NCBI RefSeq assembly: GCF_000485595.1
Contig: NW_014577731.1
Coordinates: forward strand, 31,559-61,767
Direction of reading: 5' to 3'
Length of the DNA: 30,209 nt
Source: Priapulus caudatus
Taxonomy: Eukaryota; Priapulida; Priapulimorpha; Priapulimorphida; Priapulidae
Made by a program: the position numbers and the translations under genes
Part shown: piece after piece, positions 1 to 12,192 of the stretch
Layout of the letters: each line of letters begins with the position of its first letter
How positions within the stretch are numbered: position 1 is the first letter of the stretch
The notes under the pieces: model-generated
Databases searched by the model: none
What the model saw: only the letters and a program-made list of their open reading frames with translations
What the model was told of the DNA's origin: nothing

Positions 1-1572
1 TTCTTTCTCGTCGGAAACCAACATAGCATTCAACTGGTTGCTTTTATAACTAAATCTATGACTTTCCACAATTCTTTCTGTTAAGCTTCTGAGATTATAT
101 GTAAACTCATATGATTATGATGTTATGCTGCCGACCTATATTTCATTGAGATTTTAATTGCTGCAAAGAAGTATCGTTATTTCTAGATGTGTTGCGATAC
201 TGAGTGCGAGCGTGCGTGGTGCGCACGTTCTAAACCCACCGAATAAGTTACAGGAAAATATCAGTATAAAAATCCTATTTCCTGCCTCTCTATTTGTCGT
301 AAACGTGATTAAGGTCACACACAAATATCGCTTTTTTTTAAATCTAGCGACGTTTTTCCATTGTCTGGCGGTCCCACGAGACTAGCAAATGTTTCTTGTG
401 AATTCCAACGCCGCTATTACGCAACCGGTGATGAACAATAATGAGTTACTGAAATGCGGCAGAGATGTATCGAATTGCTTCTATGGTGCAAGGCAAAAAC
501 AGAAAGTCTATTACTCAGTTAACAGTGTGGGAAAGTGATCCGGATATCATAACGCTGCGAGTTGGGTATCATAATGACAAAGGGCATAACATTGTGTTCA
601 GTATAGGGAGTACTTGATAATAGTTTCTCGTATGATGCAAATATAAAACAAGCTATCGAAGACGAATGACACCACATCACATTTCATATTTCACGACATT
701 TTACGTGAAAAAAGAAAGGGGCTCTGTGTGGATTTATAGGAATAATAATATGTATAACATTATCCGACTAAGCAGGTCTGACTATCGCAGCACTTAATAC
801 AAGTAACAGCGGCATCAATGGCATGTTTCCGTTTTTCCTCAATGGCAATTAGCCACGTATAGCAGTTACGAGGGAGAAGCTATAGCGGGGAAGCTTAGTG
901 CAGATAACACATTGGCTCAAATAAAGCAATGCCAGCCCGTCCTCTATTAAGGTCGAGGTGCGCGCCGTCTATAATGAAAAGCGCATCTCTACAGCCTTTG
1001 TAATGCTAATTCCACCGCGAGCTTATTTTAATGGCTATGGTTACTACGACGGCTCGTGGTGGCTTGCGTCGGTGTAAGGTGTGCCGCACCGCAATATATA
1101 TAATTAACTACTCGCTCTGCCTACATAATAAGACAAAGCGGCATCCACGATGAAAATTGCCTCAATAATGACAATGAGCTGAAACGCGATAATGAACTTG
1201 GCTCTGCCGGGCTGCAATTACGACAAGAAGTTGAAAAGCGCGAGTTCTTGAACGATTGATGGCGCAGGCCCGCCTAGGCACTGACACGCAGACGCGCGCC
1301 TCTGCGGAGTCATTCCCATAGGTTGACGTTACGCCCATTCGAAGTCAGTCGCGCAGGTCTTAGTCATTAGGCGACTTTCGCAAATACCAGTAAAGCTGCA
1401 GTTAGCGGTTCGAAACATGCGAGTACTGCATAGACAGGTGCATGTACATCGTGTGTAATAGACTTTTATTTGCTGTCGGTGGGAATTAAAGCGACATTGT
1501 CAGCTCTCCGCCACGCGAAATTATATATGCTGATTTCTTAGTCACACGGTGTATAACGATAGAGAACGCTAC
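1..1572. other. Non-coding stretch
   Basis: No open frame with a recognisable domain on either strand. Only scattered short frames are present. A Su(H)-like TGTGGGAA occurs at 526-533. Nothing else was identified. Confidence 0.5.
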
Positions 1573-1579
1573 ATAGTAC

Positions 1580-1613
1580 CAGGAGTAGATAAAGGGACCT
1601 TTATCTACTCCTG
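1580..1613. repeat. 34-bp perfect hairpin with 7-bp flanking direct repeats (hairpin element 1)
   Basis: Arms CAGGAGTAGATAAAGG (1580-1595) and its exact complement (1598-1613) are separated by GA. ATAGTAC lies immediately on both sides (1573-1579 and 1614-1620), like a target-site duplication. The termini CAGGAG/CTCCTG are shared with hairpins at 5821 and 9581. Confidence 0.8.
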
Positions 1614-2324
1614 ATAGTACTAAACGTTGCAGCGTACGTGAACGTTATTTTGCACAGTTTAGGAGTCTCTGTGTATTATTTGTATTCCTAATATATTTGT
1701 ACTTGCCGGACTAAGCTACTATAATAGGGCGCAGAATTTATTGACGCACACCTGCTCTTTAACACTGTGTCATAGATGCAAACGTTCATCGCCGCTGTTA
1801 ACACGGGAAGACCGTCATCAAGGGAAATATTACGTCCTACTAATACACCCGTTAGTGACATTAGTAAAGGAGAAAATAGAACAGCGGCACAACGAACACC
1901 GTGTATAAAGATGTTCGGCGCCAGAGTAAATTGCCTGCTGCCGGTGCACGCGAGTTCAACCATTTGAATTGCTTCGTACGCGTATTTGTGACAGTGCGAC
2001 TTTAACTGCAGGGTTCGCTGAGTAGCATTCTTGTCAGCGCTTGCCCGAGGCACAGAAAGTACAGCCGAGTGATAACGGACTTTCCCACGACCCAGCAACA
2101 CTGAGAACAAGCTATAGCCGAGGTCGCGGCGGAAGATTTCTCTTCTTTCTTCTTATAGCAACTGGTTATCTCTGCCGGGTTTTGCCCGTCTGCGCGCATA
2201 TATGCGCAACTGTTGCTGTACGGATAGAACAGTATGTAATTTCGATTTAATTTCCACCAGGTATCCTTTCCACGCGCTTTTTCGCTAACTGGTTATCGGC
2301 GTAAGAAGGCCGCGTGCAACCATA

Positions 2325-2353
2325 GTGGTGGTGGTGGTGGTGGTGGTGGTGGT
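2325..2353. repeat. GGT trinucleotide repeat
   Basis: About nine to ten GTG/GGT units without interruption, in non-coding DNA. Confidence 0.95.
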
Positions 2354-2500
2354 TGTAGAACCCACGCGCCCGGATCAGACGTACGCCTGCAGAACTGCTG
2401 TTATAAGCGAGGCTAGCTTGATTCCCGCATCATTAGCGATGCGTCTGTGTGCGGAAAGATAATTTGGGCGAGGCCGTGAGAGAACCTGCCGATTTTGAGC

Positions 2501-2700
2501 TTTGTTTTTTCAATTGCGCCAGTGCGATGAAAGTGTAGTATTAATGTCTAGGTATATATTTTAAGATATCCTTCGTCGCTTCGTCCATTCCTCCCTCGTC
2601 TTTGCTGTTGCAATTGTGCCAGAGCGATAAAAGTGTAGTATTATTTTTAATGTCTGTTTAATTTAACATATCCTTCGTCCTTCGTCCATTCTTTCCTCCG
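2501..2700. repeat. Two diverged 100-bp tandem copies
   Basis: 2501-2600 and 2601-2700 align along their length. Shared blocks include CAATTG(C/T)GCCAG(T/A)GCGAT, AAAGTGTAGTATTA, AATGTCT, ATATCCTTCGTC and TTCGTCCATTC. The copies differ by substitutions and small indels, so this is an old duplication. Confidence 0.85.
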
Positions 2701-5314
2701 GTTGTCCTAGCAGCACAGCTACCTTATTTATATCAATATGTTGTACTGCGGCAGAATTGCTCAACTTCTAATTAAATGTAGATATTCTGTTAAGTTAAAC
2801 CTTCGCCTAATTATCTTGCACCCATTGCTCACAAACTGAAATGGCAGCTATACGTGGATGGCAAGGCTTGATGTACAGCACGACTGTTCTTACAGTATTT
2901 GTTATTTCAGTCACCGTCAATGCGTCTTCTTTCTGTATGAGAGCACTGTGTCTACAGCACGAACAACATGTTGTGAGAAAAGGCAAGCCAGGCCGGCTGC
3001 ATCATCGCCGACAAACCATGTTTTCCTTGCTCTTTCTGTGAGTAGTAATGGTTTCCGTCGTCTGTTGGTACAAGCCGCAAACAATATAACTCAATAACAG
3101 TGTCCGTGTGGGTGCAGTAGTTCGCCGACTATAGCCCATTGAAAACACGAAAACATTCGAAGAGGAAACATCAAAAAGCAGTATCACAAACGGCTCGATG
3201 TCTTGCCGGTGCATAATCTGTAACTCACCTCGTCTTGTCTGTTGACGGAGGCTCAATTATTCCCGGTACCATCTACTTGGGCCTACACTATCGTTCTATC
3301 AATGCGCCATGTTGTATTTCTTACCTAGGGTAGAACCTAACCGTGTCCGGTCTCCGAGGGGGTCCCACTCTTTATCGCGAAAGTATTGGCTTACGTGCCG
3401 AGTTTGTATTACTCCACGAGAAATGTGTAAATTGCTCATTTTGCGTCGTGTAATTCAACCTCTTGTATAAACTCTTGAAAGCACCTTCTGTGAATGCGCA
3501 TTCTCATGCTCCGGTGTGCATGGCTGCGCTTAGCACTACCTGTAGATCCGCAACGGGGCTATACGCAAATGAATAATTGAGATCAGCAATGGGCTAGCGC
3601 GCTCCGCTGCAGCCCGTAATATGAAGAAAAAGTCTCTGGCTACCAAAAATAAAAGTGCTGGCCTCAACCTTCCGCTATAATTAGAATTCTACTCGCCATG
3701 AGTTTGCCAAATTTGGCTGTTTATTGCACGGAAATGTATTTCCGCGGCCATATTGAGAGGTAGCGCGCTACGCTGATAAATGGTGATTGGCCACTCACGT
3801 GACCTGTAGCGTCCCTAATGTCTCAAGTTTAAGCTGATTTGCTGACAGTTCTTGTAGTAGAGGTAAACATGTCTCGATCACGTCTGAAATAAAATGGATG
3901 ATTTCTCGCATGGTATTGATGATGAGTCGATTATATTTGTTTTGGACGTTGTTTTAAGCCGCGGCTATCATATCGTCACCGGCTAGGACTAACACTTTTA
4001 TTTTGCCAGCTAGATTCTTTCTTATCCTACCTTCGGCTGCAGGGCAATTCGCAATGTTGTAAAGATTCATTACATAGTGAACTCATACGTTTATCTATAG
4101 TCATGCTGCGGAGCGATGGGAAACTCGTGTAGAGATCGGTTGCTCTGGAACGTACGCATGTGTGAAGCCGCTAATAAATAGTTAAGCCAACAAGAACGAG
4201 AACAACGGCTTAAGCCCAGACGATAGAAGAGACTAGAGACGCGAGCAAATCTCGTATAATCCTATACATGTATTTCTCGTGAATGTTCTCGCATGCATGA
4301 AATAATAGGGGTCTGTTAATAAGTTATCGAAGAACAGCCGCGATCGAGCGAGTATATACCACTATCCCAAGAGGCGTTAGTTAGATATGCGTTTATTTCT
4401 AACCAAGGTAGGAACATAATAGTCCCATCATGCACTATAATATGCATCATTTGTTTTAGTGGCATGTGGGTATGAAGCGGGTACGTGCAATTCTAGAGAT
4501 ATGCAACCACAACTCGCTTTAAAACCATGCATGAAAATAGTCGGCTATGCTAACAAGTACTTCCACGATGAAGCGGAAACTGTTATGCAAAGTATAGAGT
4601 CTGTCATGTGCCGATGAGGAGGGGAATATTTTGGGGAAGGCTGGGCGGGAGCTCTGGCCCCTGTGACTGTAACCGTAGGTTCCCTCTCTTGCTGTAAGTA
4701 GTGATCTATATCTGTGAGTAGGCATGGCCATGCAGTAACGACTCGGGTGGGAAAACAGCAGTTACTCACTCGCGCGCAGGGACCAATGGCTTTAATTGGA
4801 ACCCTTGTTAGTACAGCGAGAACAAAGTAAGGCCTTGTTTAAACGCCGCGCCAGATTTTGCCATAAAGCTCGAAGGTCCAGACTGGAAGTAATCGTAATT
4901 AGAATAAGCAGGTCCTTTGGTGCCTGATGACTTGTTACGTAAGCAACACCCCCGGCTACAGACGCCTCGTCTAATATATTCTATTACCGGACGGATGCCA
5001 AACGTGAGTGCATACACCGAGTGTTATGACAACCGCTGCCACATACCAATGCTGTGGAAATTAGCAAAACATCCCCCAGACATCAAAGTATATAATGATG
5101 TAATGTTTACTGTGCGGGCTATCGTCACAGAATGGTCGACCGGTCGCCTTTCCTGCAATATACGTTAATGATGCAATCTTTACTGTAACAATATCAGGTA
5201 TACAACATCGACTTCCCTTCTATCGTTTCAGGAAATGGCCGCTTATAACATCCACGCAGGTCAAGCCAATAGACATGGCGTCACAATAACCTCATATTGG
5301 ATACATGAAATTGT
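2701..5314. other. Non-coding stretch
   Basis: Short overlapping frames occur (for example 2841-3097, 4519-4769, 4917-5168), but none shows a domain, signal peptide or splice-linked continuation. No RNA gene was recognised. Confidence 0.5.
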
Positions 5315-5322
5315 GTTTCAAC

Positions 5323-5407
5323 CATAGAAATAATATAGATAACTTATATTATCTATATTACCTATATACCAATACTACCTATATAGTCTATCTATATTAT
5401 TTCTATG
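5323..5407. mobile_element. 85-bp MITE-like element with 19-bp inverted repeats and 8-bp target-site duplication
   Basis: CATAGAAATAATATAGATA at 5323-5341 is exactly complementary to 5389-5407. GTTTCAAC flanks both ends directly (5315-5322 and 5408-5415). An 8-bp duplication is the hallmark of hAT-superfamily insertions, and hAT terminal repeats often begin with a C/T-A-like end. The 47-bp interior is TA-rich and codes for nothing. Assignment to hAT is inference; the duplication and repeats are directly visible. Confidence 0.7.
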
Positions 5408-5800
5408 GTTTCAACACACTATATGTGCGCAATATAAATGTCGGGTACCTTCCTCGCACTCTCCGTCTCACGTTCCCCTTAGTACACTGGGCACAGTAGC
5501 ACTCTGGCCTTATCAACCTCTATAGACTTCACCTACACTCCTACAGCCTGGTTCTGCCTTCAGACAAACCTAGCAGCTCTAGATATATCTTTATTCATGC
5601 AATGGTAGTTGAACTCGAATTAAAGATTTTCGCTCCTTGCCACGTGGAAATCGACACAAGCTGGCTTATACGTTTATAACTTAATGGTAACTTAACGTTT
5701 TCCATGCGACTTTATGTAGACAAAACGAGAAACAACTTCTAACCTCATTGACTCATATTCTTGTAACATATAAACTCGATGCGGAAAATTAACAATCGCA

Positions 5801-5817
5801 GTATATATATATATATA
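5801..5817. repeat. TA dinucleotide tract
   Basis: About eight TA units directly next to hairpin element 2, which probably inserted into or beside it. Confidence 0.85.
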
Positions 5818-5820
5818 ATA

Positions 5821-5900
5821 TCAGGAGCTAATAATGACTTATTATTACCGAGTCATTATTAGCTTGTGAGCTTAGCTAATGAGTCATTATTAGCTCCTGA
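5821..5900. mobile_element. 80-bp hairpin element 2 with TAATA direct repeats
   Basis: TCAGGAGCTAATAATGAC (5821-5838) is exactly complementary to 5883-5900. TAATA flanks both sides (5816-5820, 5901-5905). GAGTCATTATTAGCT occurs twice inside (5850-5864, 5881-5895), so the right arm is duplicated. It shares terminal TCAGGAG/CTCCTGA with the element at 9581. It has no coding capacity, as expected of a non-autonomous element. Confidence 0.7.
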
Positions 5901-5905
5901 TAATA

Positions 5906-7140
5906 TATCCCAGTCTGGTGAGCTAGAATAAATGTGGATGTAGGCAAAATGGAAAACATTTTTACTATAAAGTTTATCAGTTAGAAAGAGTTTGCAGTCT
6001 AGAAAGAAAAGAAAAATCACATGCAATCCATTTGAAAGTTATTTTTTAACTTGGCTGCAGTACACATTCATTCCTGCTGGCACTGACTTCACACTGATGC
6101 GTCAGACCGCGCTTAGTAGTCCCCACGCAGCAACTCGTCTGCTTTAATTTTATTAAGCGGCCGCTAAGTTGTTCGAACGTAAACACTCGCGGGAGATGCC
6201 TGCCGTAAAACATTGATTGAATAATTGCACTGTTCGTCACGTTTCTTCGAGCGGCGCCTTGCCGATTAATCTAACGCGCTGTAGTAGGTGATGGCAGATG
6301 CGTACCTTGTTTTATGTTCAATTCTCTTTTCCCAGAGATCAAACACCGCTGTTGATTGCCGTAGGGATAGTAGCGCTAAATTATTAATGCACCTCAGGTA
6401 TGGCAAAAGATTGAAAAAAAAGAAAACGCGTCAATGCAAATATAACAGGTGCCCGCATTGGTTCTATCGAGTCCTGCGTCTGGTAGCGTAATAATAATTT
6501 ACGGCCCCACGCATGCGTAGTTTTGAGGAATCCGAGCTTGTTAAAGACGATGCTTTGCGAGCGGGTCAAAACACGTCTATCGTGAACAGCTGTTTACGAG
6601 TACGGCGGGAGCAGAGCAGGGATGGCACCAGAGACACCCGCGGGGGGGGGGGGCTAAGATCCCCGGCGAGTGGAAAAGTGCCTGTCAGTGGCGGGGGTTT
6701 TAAATTTACATTGCAAGTGACAGGGGCAAAGGATATACTAAACAAAATATTATAAACTATTTATACGACTATACAACTATACACTAGTACACTACTATGT
6801 ACCCTACCATTATAGACTATATAGTTTATAGATATGCTATGTACTATAGATACTAAATATATCTAAAACCTTTGGGCCGTGTTTTAATTCGTTTAATGTT
6901 TAGAACGGAATCTTCAGCGGTTTAAGCAGAAACTGACTGTTATATCTATAACTTGATATAATGTTATGTATTATGTGTACAGCTATATCAGCCCTTTTCA
7001 TTGCGCTGGCAAATATTTATAGACCGTTCCCCGACGAGTTACTGTTTTCCCACGATGAGGGGGGGTAGGTCTTCTTAAGAAGAAGAAGGGGGCTGTAGCC
7101 TCCCCGTGTTACCCTCTAGCGCCGCATCTGGGGCAGAGCA
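5906..7140. other. Non-coding stretch with a G12 run
   Basis: No recognisable gene. G12 occurs at 6642-6653. A TA/CTA-rich segment at about 6745-6860 has partial inverted symmetry. A Su(H) consensus (CGTGGGAA on minus) occurs at 7047-7054. Confidence 0.5.
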
Positions 7141-7210
7141 ATGTAATTATAATTGGGAATTAATTACCCACTGCCTATACTGTCAAAAACCACAATATCT
7201 TTCATGAAGC

Positions 7211-7292
7211 ATCACACACGCGCGCGGACACGCACACACGCACGTACGCACACGTACGCGAATACGCACGCACGCACGCACGCACGCACGCA
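7211..7292. repeat. CACG/ACGC tetranucleotide-rich tract
   Basis: Irregular CACACG and ACGC units that become regular ACGC from about 7265 and lead straight into the GACA tract. Confidence 0.85.
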
Positions 7293-7297
7293 CAGGC

Positions 7298-7869
<572 letters not shown>

Positions 7870-9045
7870 AACATATTTAGCCACGCTGTGCCCAATTTAG
7901 CGCTTTTCATGCATATATGCAGATATCATAACAGGTTCCGCACTACGCCCATACTAATTAGCACATTTCAATATCCAATTAACAAATTTCTAAACCTGTT
8001 TTTCTGTTGCTACCGTTTAATTTTCGTCTCAACTGCTCTGACTGTCATCCTTTCTAACTGTGAACTGTCATTTCGCTGTAGAAATGTAAGACGTTGCATA
8101 CAATAAAGATATAGAGTAAAATATAATACTAGTTCATAGTTACTGAAGTATGATTCTAAACATTATTAGAAATCTTAGACATTGTTAAGAGCATGTTAAC
8201 ATATCTTAAAGAATTGTGCATTGGTAATGGTTCTTCTGAGCCTACAAGATCGTAAAAGTAGTACATAGCAGTGAGATTTGTTAATATTCATTAATAATTA
8301 ACCCTAATTGCGCTAATGAATTAATACTGTGCTAGTATGTAAATTTGTATTTGGAGTTCTGTGGATTTAAAGTAATGGTTTCAAACAGGCTTCCGGGCCC
8401 TAGTGTTGACTAATAGTGGCTTTATTTTTTCTACGCGAATATGTTGATTGCATTCGGTGAACTAACAATGAATACAAACATTAAAATGAACTGAACAATT
8501 TAGATATGACTTTGCTGTTAACTATTGTTTGACCTAGCTGCCGTACCTAAACGATGAGTATTTCATATAAAAGAACACTTACTAATCTTTCGGGCCACGT
8601 AAAGTGCGTGCGTACCCGGACCGACAGTGTGCGGCGAAGTATATCTTTATGAAAATGTTGTAAACACAATTCAATGTTGCAGCACATTAATCAATATGCA
8701 ATGTTGCAGTATATCTAGTACCATTAGTGTATGATGTTGTATCACTCATGAGATTCACTTTTGTCTTGTGGTTGCCAATTTTCATGGAATTGTCACTATA
8801 CGAAAGAATGTGGCCGCAATATTTGCTATTATTTATACCATGACAGCACAAACTCGTGGTAATGGAGTAATCAGTAACATGTTCGCTATTAGGTGAGACC
8901 ATATTTAGCTATATTTTTCTCGACTGTGCAGTTATTTAAGAAATCTTTGCTTTAAATTAAAGAAGCTCTTGTTATGTCGTATCAAAAACAAATAAAAACA
9001 ATATTAAACATGTCAAGTACTTTCTCCATTTACCACATGCGTGTC
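7870..9045. other. AT-rich non-coding stretch
   Basis: No recognisable gene or element on either strand. Short frames at 7888-8106 (+) and 8687-8902 (-) lack domains. Confidence 0.5.
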
Positions 9046-9345
9046 CACTCGCACGCGGCGCATACACGCACGCGAACTCACGCATACGACCCACACACGT
9101 GCGCGCGCACACACACACACACGCACACACACTCACACACACACGCACACACACTCTCACACACACACACACACACACGACACACACATGCAGCACAGCA
9201 CAACAGCCGCAGCCACCACTCAAGACAACACACACACACTCACACACAACACACACACACACACACACACACAACACACAACACACACACAGAGACGTGT
9301 GCGCATACACACGCACGCACATACGTACGCGGACACACACTTACA
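9046..9345. repeat. Interrupted CA/CACG-rich microsatellite
   Basis: About 300 bp of CA with CG, CT and AG interruptions and a short unique insert near 9190-9225. Histidine/threonine-rich frames across it are artefacts. Confidence 0.93.
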
Positions 9346-9580
9346 CGTAGATATCTAATGAATAAAACATATGCCCCTTTCATCAGCCATGCGTATAATT
9401 TAACATGTACCGCATCGTCGATTACCGAGAACATTTCGGGCAAATACAAAAAACTTACTGATCCCATGAACATTAGAGAAAATAAAAAACGACTAATTAA
9501 AAAACATTAAGCAAGTGGAAGGAATTCAAAGTGCTACGTCATAGTTTTATCAATCGTTATTATAATGTGTGTCTATATTA

Positions 9581-9620
9581 TCAGGAGTTAATGAGACAAA
9601 TTTGTATCATTAACTCCTGA
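9581..9620. mobile_element. 40-bp hairpin element 3 with TATTA direct repeats
   Basis: TATCAGGAGTTAATGA (9579-9594) is exactly complementary to 9607-9622. The spacer contains the palindrome ACAAATTTGT, so the whole 44 bp is a hairpin with one mismatched pair. TATTA flanks the TCAGGAG...CTCCTGA core (9576-9580 and 9621-9625). It belongs with the elements at 1580 and 5821. Confidence 0.7.
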
Positions 9621-10096
9621 TATTATTAACGTGTGAATTTGCTCGTATTTAGGTTAACTTAGACTCTCTTGACAGTCAATCGGGGGTTACGCGAGTCGTT
9701 CGCCGGAATTTGATCTATCAAACATTGCTTATACACATCGATTCGTTCTCGCTGGAAATATCTGTAAGCAGTGCGAGCATAGTAACTTTACCCTGTTAAT
9801 TCCACCCCCTGTTTCCGGCTCGATCGTTATCTAATAATATAAGAAGCGAATACGCTTCGTGCTCCGGAGCATCGAACATCACTGCCGAACAATTCATGTT
9901 TGTGATCGACCGTCCTAATTACACGAAGAAGTTTTTTTACGACAATAATTACCGAACAATTCGCTACGAGGTGCTTAATTAAAACTTGTTCTGCAACCAA
10001 GCGGATGTGCGCTCGCCGCAACGCGATGAGTGTAGCATTATCCGAGATCCAGTCACCCGCCCGACCGCCCGCCGACCGCACGCCGCCGCGCCGCCG

Positions 10097-10132
10097 ACTG
10101 CCTGCCTGACTGCCTGTCTGACTGCCTGCCTA

Positions 10133-10164
<32 letters not shown>

Positions 10165-10205
10165 CCCGACTGCCCGCCCGACTGCCTGCCTGACTGCCTG
10201 TCTGA

Positions 10206-10236
<31 letters not shown>

Positions 10237-10301
10237 CTTGCCTGCGCTGCCTGACTGCCTGACTGCCTGCCTGCCCGCCTGACTGCCTGCCTGCCTGCTT
10301 G

Positions 10302-10333
<32 letters not shown>

Positions 10334-10381
10334 ACTGACTGCCTGCATGCCTGCCCGCCTGACTGCCTGCCTGCCTGCTTG

Positions 10382-10417
<36 letters not shown>

Positions 10418-10553
10418 CCCGCCTGACTGCCTGCCTGCCTGCCTGCATGCATGCCTGCCCGCCTGTCTGTTTGCCTGCCTGCCTGCCTGACCGCCTGACT
10501 GCCTGCCTGACTTCCTGACTGCCTGCATGCCTGCATGCCTGCATGCCTGCCCG

Positions 10554-10597
<44 letters not shown>

Positions 10598-10664
10598 CCC
10601 GCCTGCCTGCCTGCCTGCCTGCCTGCCTGCATGCATGCATGCCTGCCTGCATGCCTGCCTGCCC
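10097..10664. repeat. CCTG tetranucleotide array (about 570 bp)
   Basis: CCTG units with recurrent variants ACTG, CCCG, CTTG and CATG. Part shows higher-order order: the same block starting CCCGCCTGACTGCC recurs 80 bp apart (10274 and 10354). Long AGRQ-type or PACL-type frames are translation artefacts of the array. Confidence 0.97.
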
Positions 10665-12150
10665 GGGGTCATCGCTTCCGCTGTAATCCTACTCACTGCC
10701 AGCGTACACACGTGGTTTAGCACGTAATTGTGTCTCGGTGCGTGTTGTTTTAACCTATATGGCTTACGTGAAGTGCTACTTCATCGCATAAACTTGTTTT
10801 GTTTTGGTGTTCCTTTGGTTTTAATCGTCAATCCTGAAATCATTTCACTCCTACTTATTTATATTTTGATGCAATAAATCTTGGCTGAATGCTCGTAATA
10901 TCTTTATCGAAACAGAAGTATTTACATCTACAACTGAACATGCTGCCTCTGCCTGTATTACACATGCTCGCATTTCTTGATTGGAAAATATAACGCGGAT
11001 TTTGTGAGCTCATCTAGGCTTGCTATACTGCACTGCATGTACGCCACATACCTGGAGAATCAGCAACCACTGCGTATATTTATATCTACCTACATACACC
11101 CTCTTTCTGCTTGTTCATTTCTCTACGTTATACATTACACATCATGCAAAGGCTCTGAAATATGCCTGTGTATCTACGACTACAGCTTTTTGCTCGCTAT
11201 ACCTGCCAAATTACTTTAGTGTAAATGCTTCTGTCAATTCACTCACCGGCCTATTCAAGGTTTTCGTTTGTATGTCCCTCGGCTGGTTTTTCCTGGCTCA
11301 ATATATGCGATGGCATTATGAGGACCGCAACAATATTTGAAACGAGGACGGATCCATTCGGACAAAGAGGGTACGGGGAAGAGGGCGTCATCAGAAATCC
11401 TGCGAATTTTCTTCACGTAGACTCTTTCGCCAGAGAAATGCGCTTTTATGCGCGGAGATGGTGTGTGCTGAGGGGTGGTGAGGGAGACCCTGTTTTACGT
11501 ATACGACCCTTTATCACCCCGCGCGTCGCTGCAGTGCGTGTCGGCGTGCGCAGTGCATTCTGGGTAGGTTTGGCAGCGTGCTCGGTCCACCACAGGTATG
11601 ATAGGCGCGCGAGCTGCAATTATACAGGTGGGTGCAATCGAGCGCAGTAATTTACAGCGGCCTGTAGACATAATGAAACGTCGAATATCCGGCTTAAGGT
11701 ACTGCCTACGCTCTGTCCGCCTGACACATTTCGCCTCGCTGGTCTCGCGCTGTCCCGCGCGTCCGTGAATGTAGTCGTCCGATGACAAGACTTGAAGTTG
11801 AGAAATAGACTATACAGCCGGCAGTTTGATTGACGGCCGTATTTACTGTCTGTAACGTCTAGTAAGTCAAACTGGTTAAGTCTCGTCTAGCGTTAACGAC
11901 TGTAGTCATTACCAAGGTAGTGAGAGTGTAGCAGAATTTTTGATTAATATTATGAAAAATGCGAAATTTATTAAATTTTTTCTATTATCGTCGCATGGCG
12001 TTTTATTGATAAACTTTAGATTTAAATTGTAAATTGTTTGGGAGTCGTTTAATTATTCGATATACCACAAAAGAAGAAGTTTCGTCGACAAACATCTAAG
12101 TAGTCGTCGTGCGGGGCAGCGATGAACTATCAGCAAATGATGTTCAGTCG

Positions 12151-12192
12151 TAACATGACGTAACATGACGTCACATGACGGAGTTTCCCACG
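12151..12192. promoter_or_regulatory. Tandem CRE/ATF-like sites next to a Su(H) motif
   Basis: Three 10-bp units (TAACATGACG twice, TCACATGACG once) create TGACGTAA at 12156-12163 and the palindromic CRE TGACGTCA at 12166-12173. TTCCCACG (Su(H) consensus on minus) follows at 12185-12192. The location is about 2.4 kb beyond the Delta stop codon. Function is inferred from motifs only. Confidence 0.3.

Noticed and set aside
1400-1420. GGTTCGAAA as a tRNA T-loop
   Set aside because: No acceptor stem, anticodon arm or B/A box context around it.
6745-6860. Possible further MITE with TATAAACTAT/ATAGTTTATA arms
   Set aside because: Arms are only 10 bp, the region is low-complexity TA/CTA sequence, and no target-site duplication is visible.
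8972-9510. His/Thr- and Cys/Val-rich frames
   Set aside because: They are translations of the CA microsatellite.
9979-10727. Long AGRQ- and PACL-type frames
   Set aside because: They are translations of the CCTG array and exist in several frames at once.
11225-11650. 141-codon plus-strand frame
   Set aside because: No domain, signal peptide, conserved motif or linked exons; overlaps another open frame on the opposite strand.
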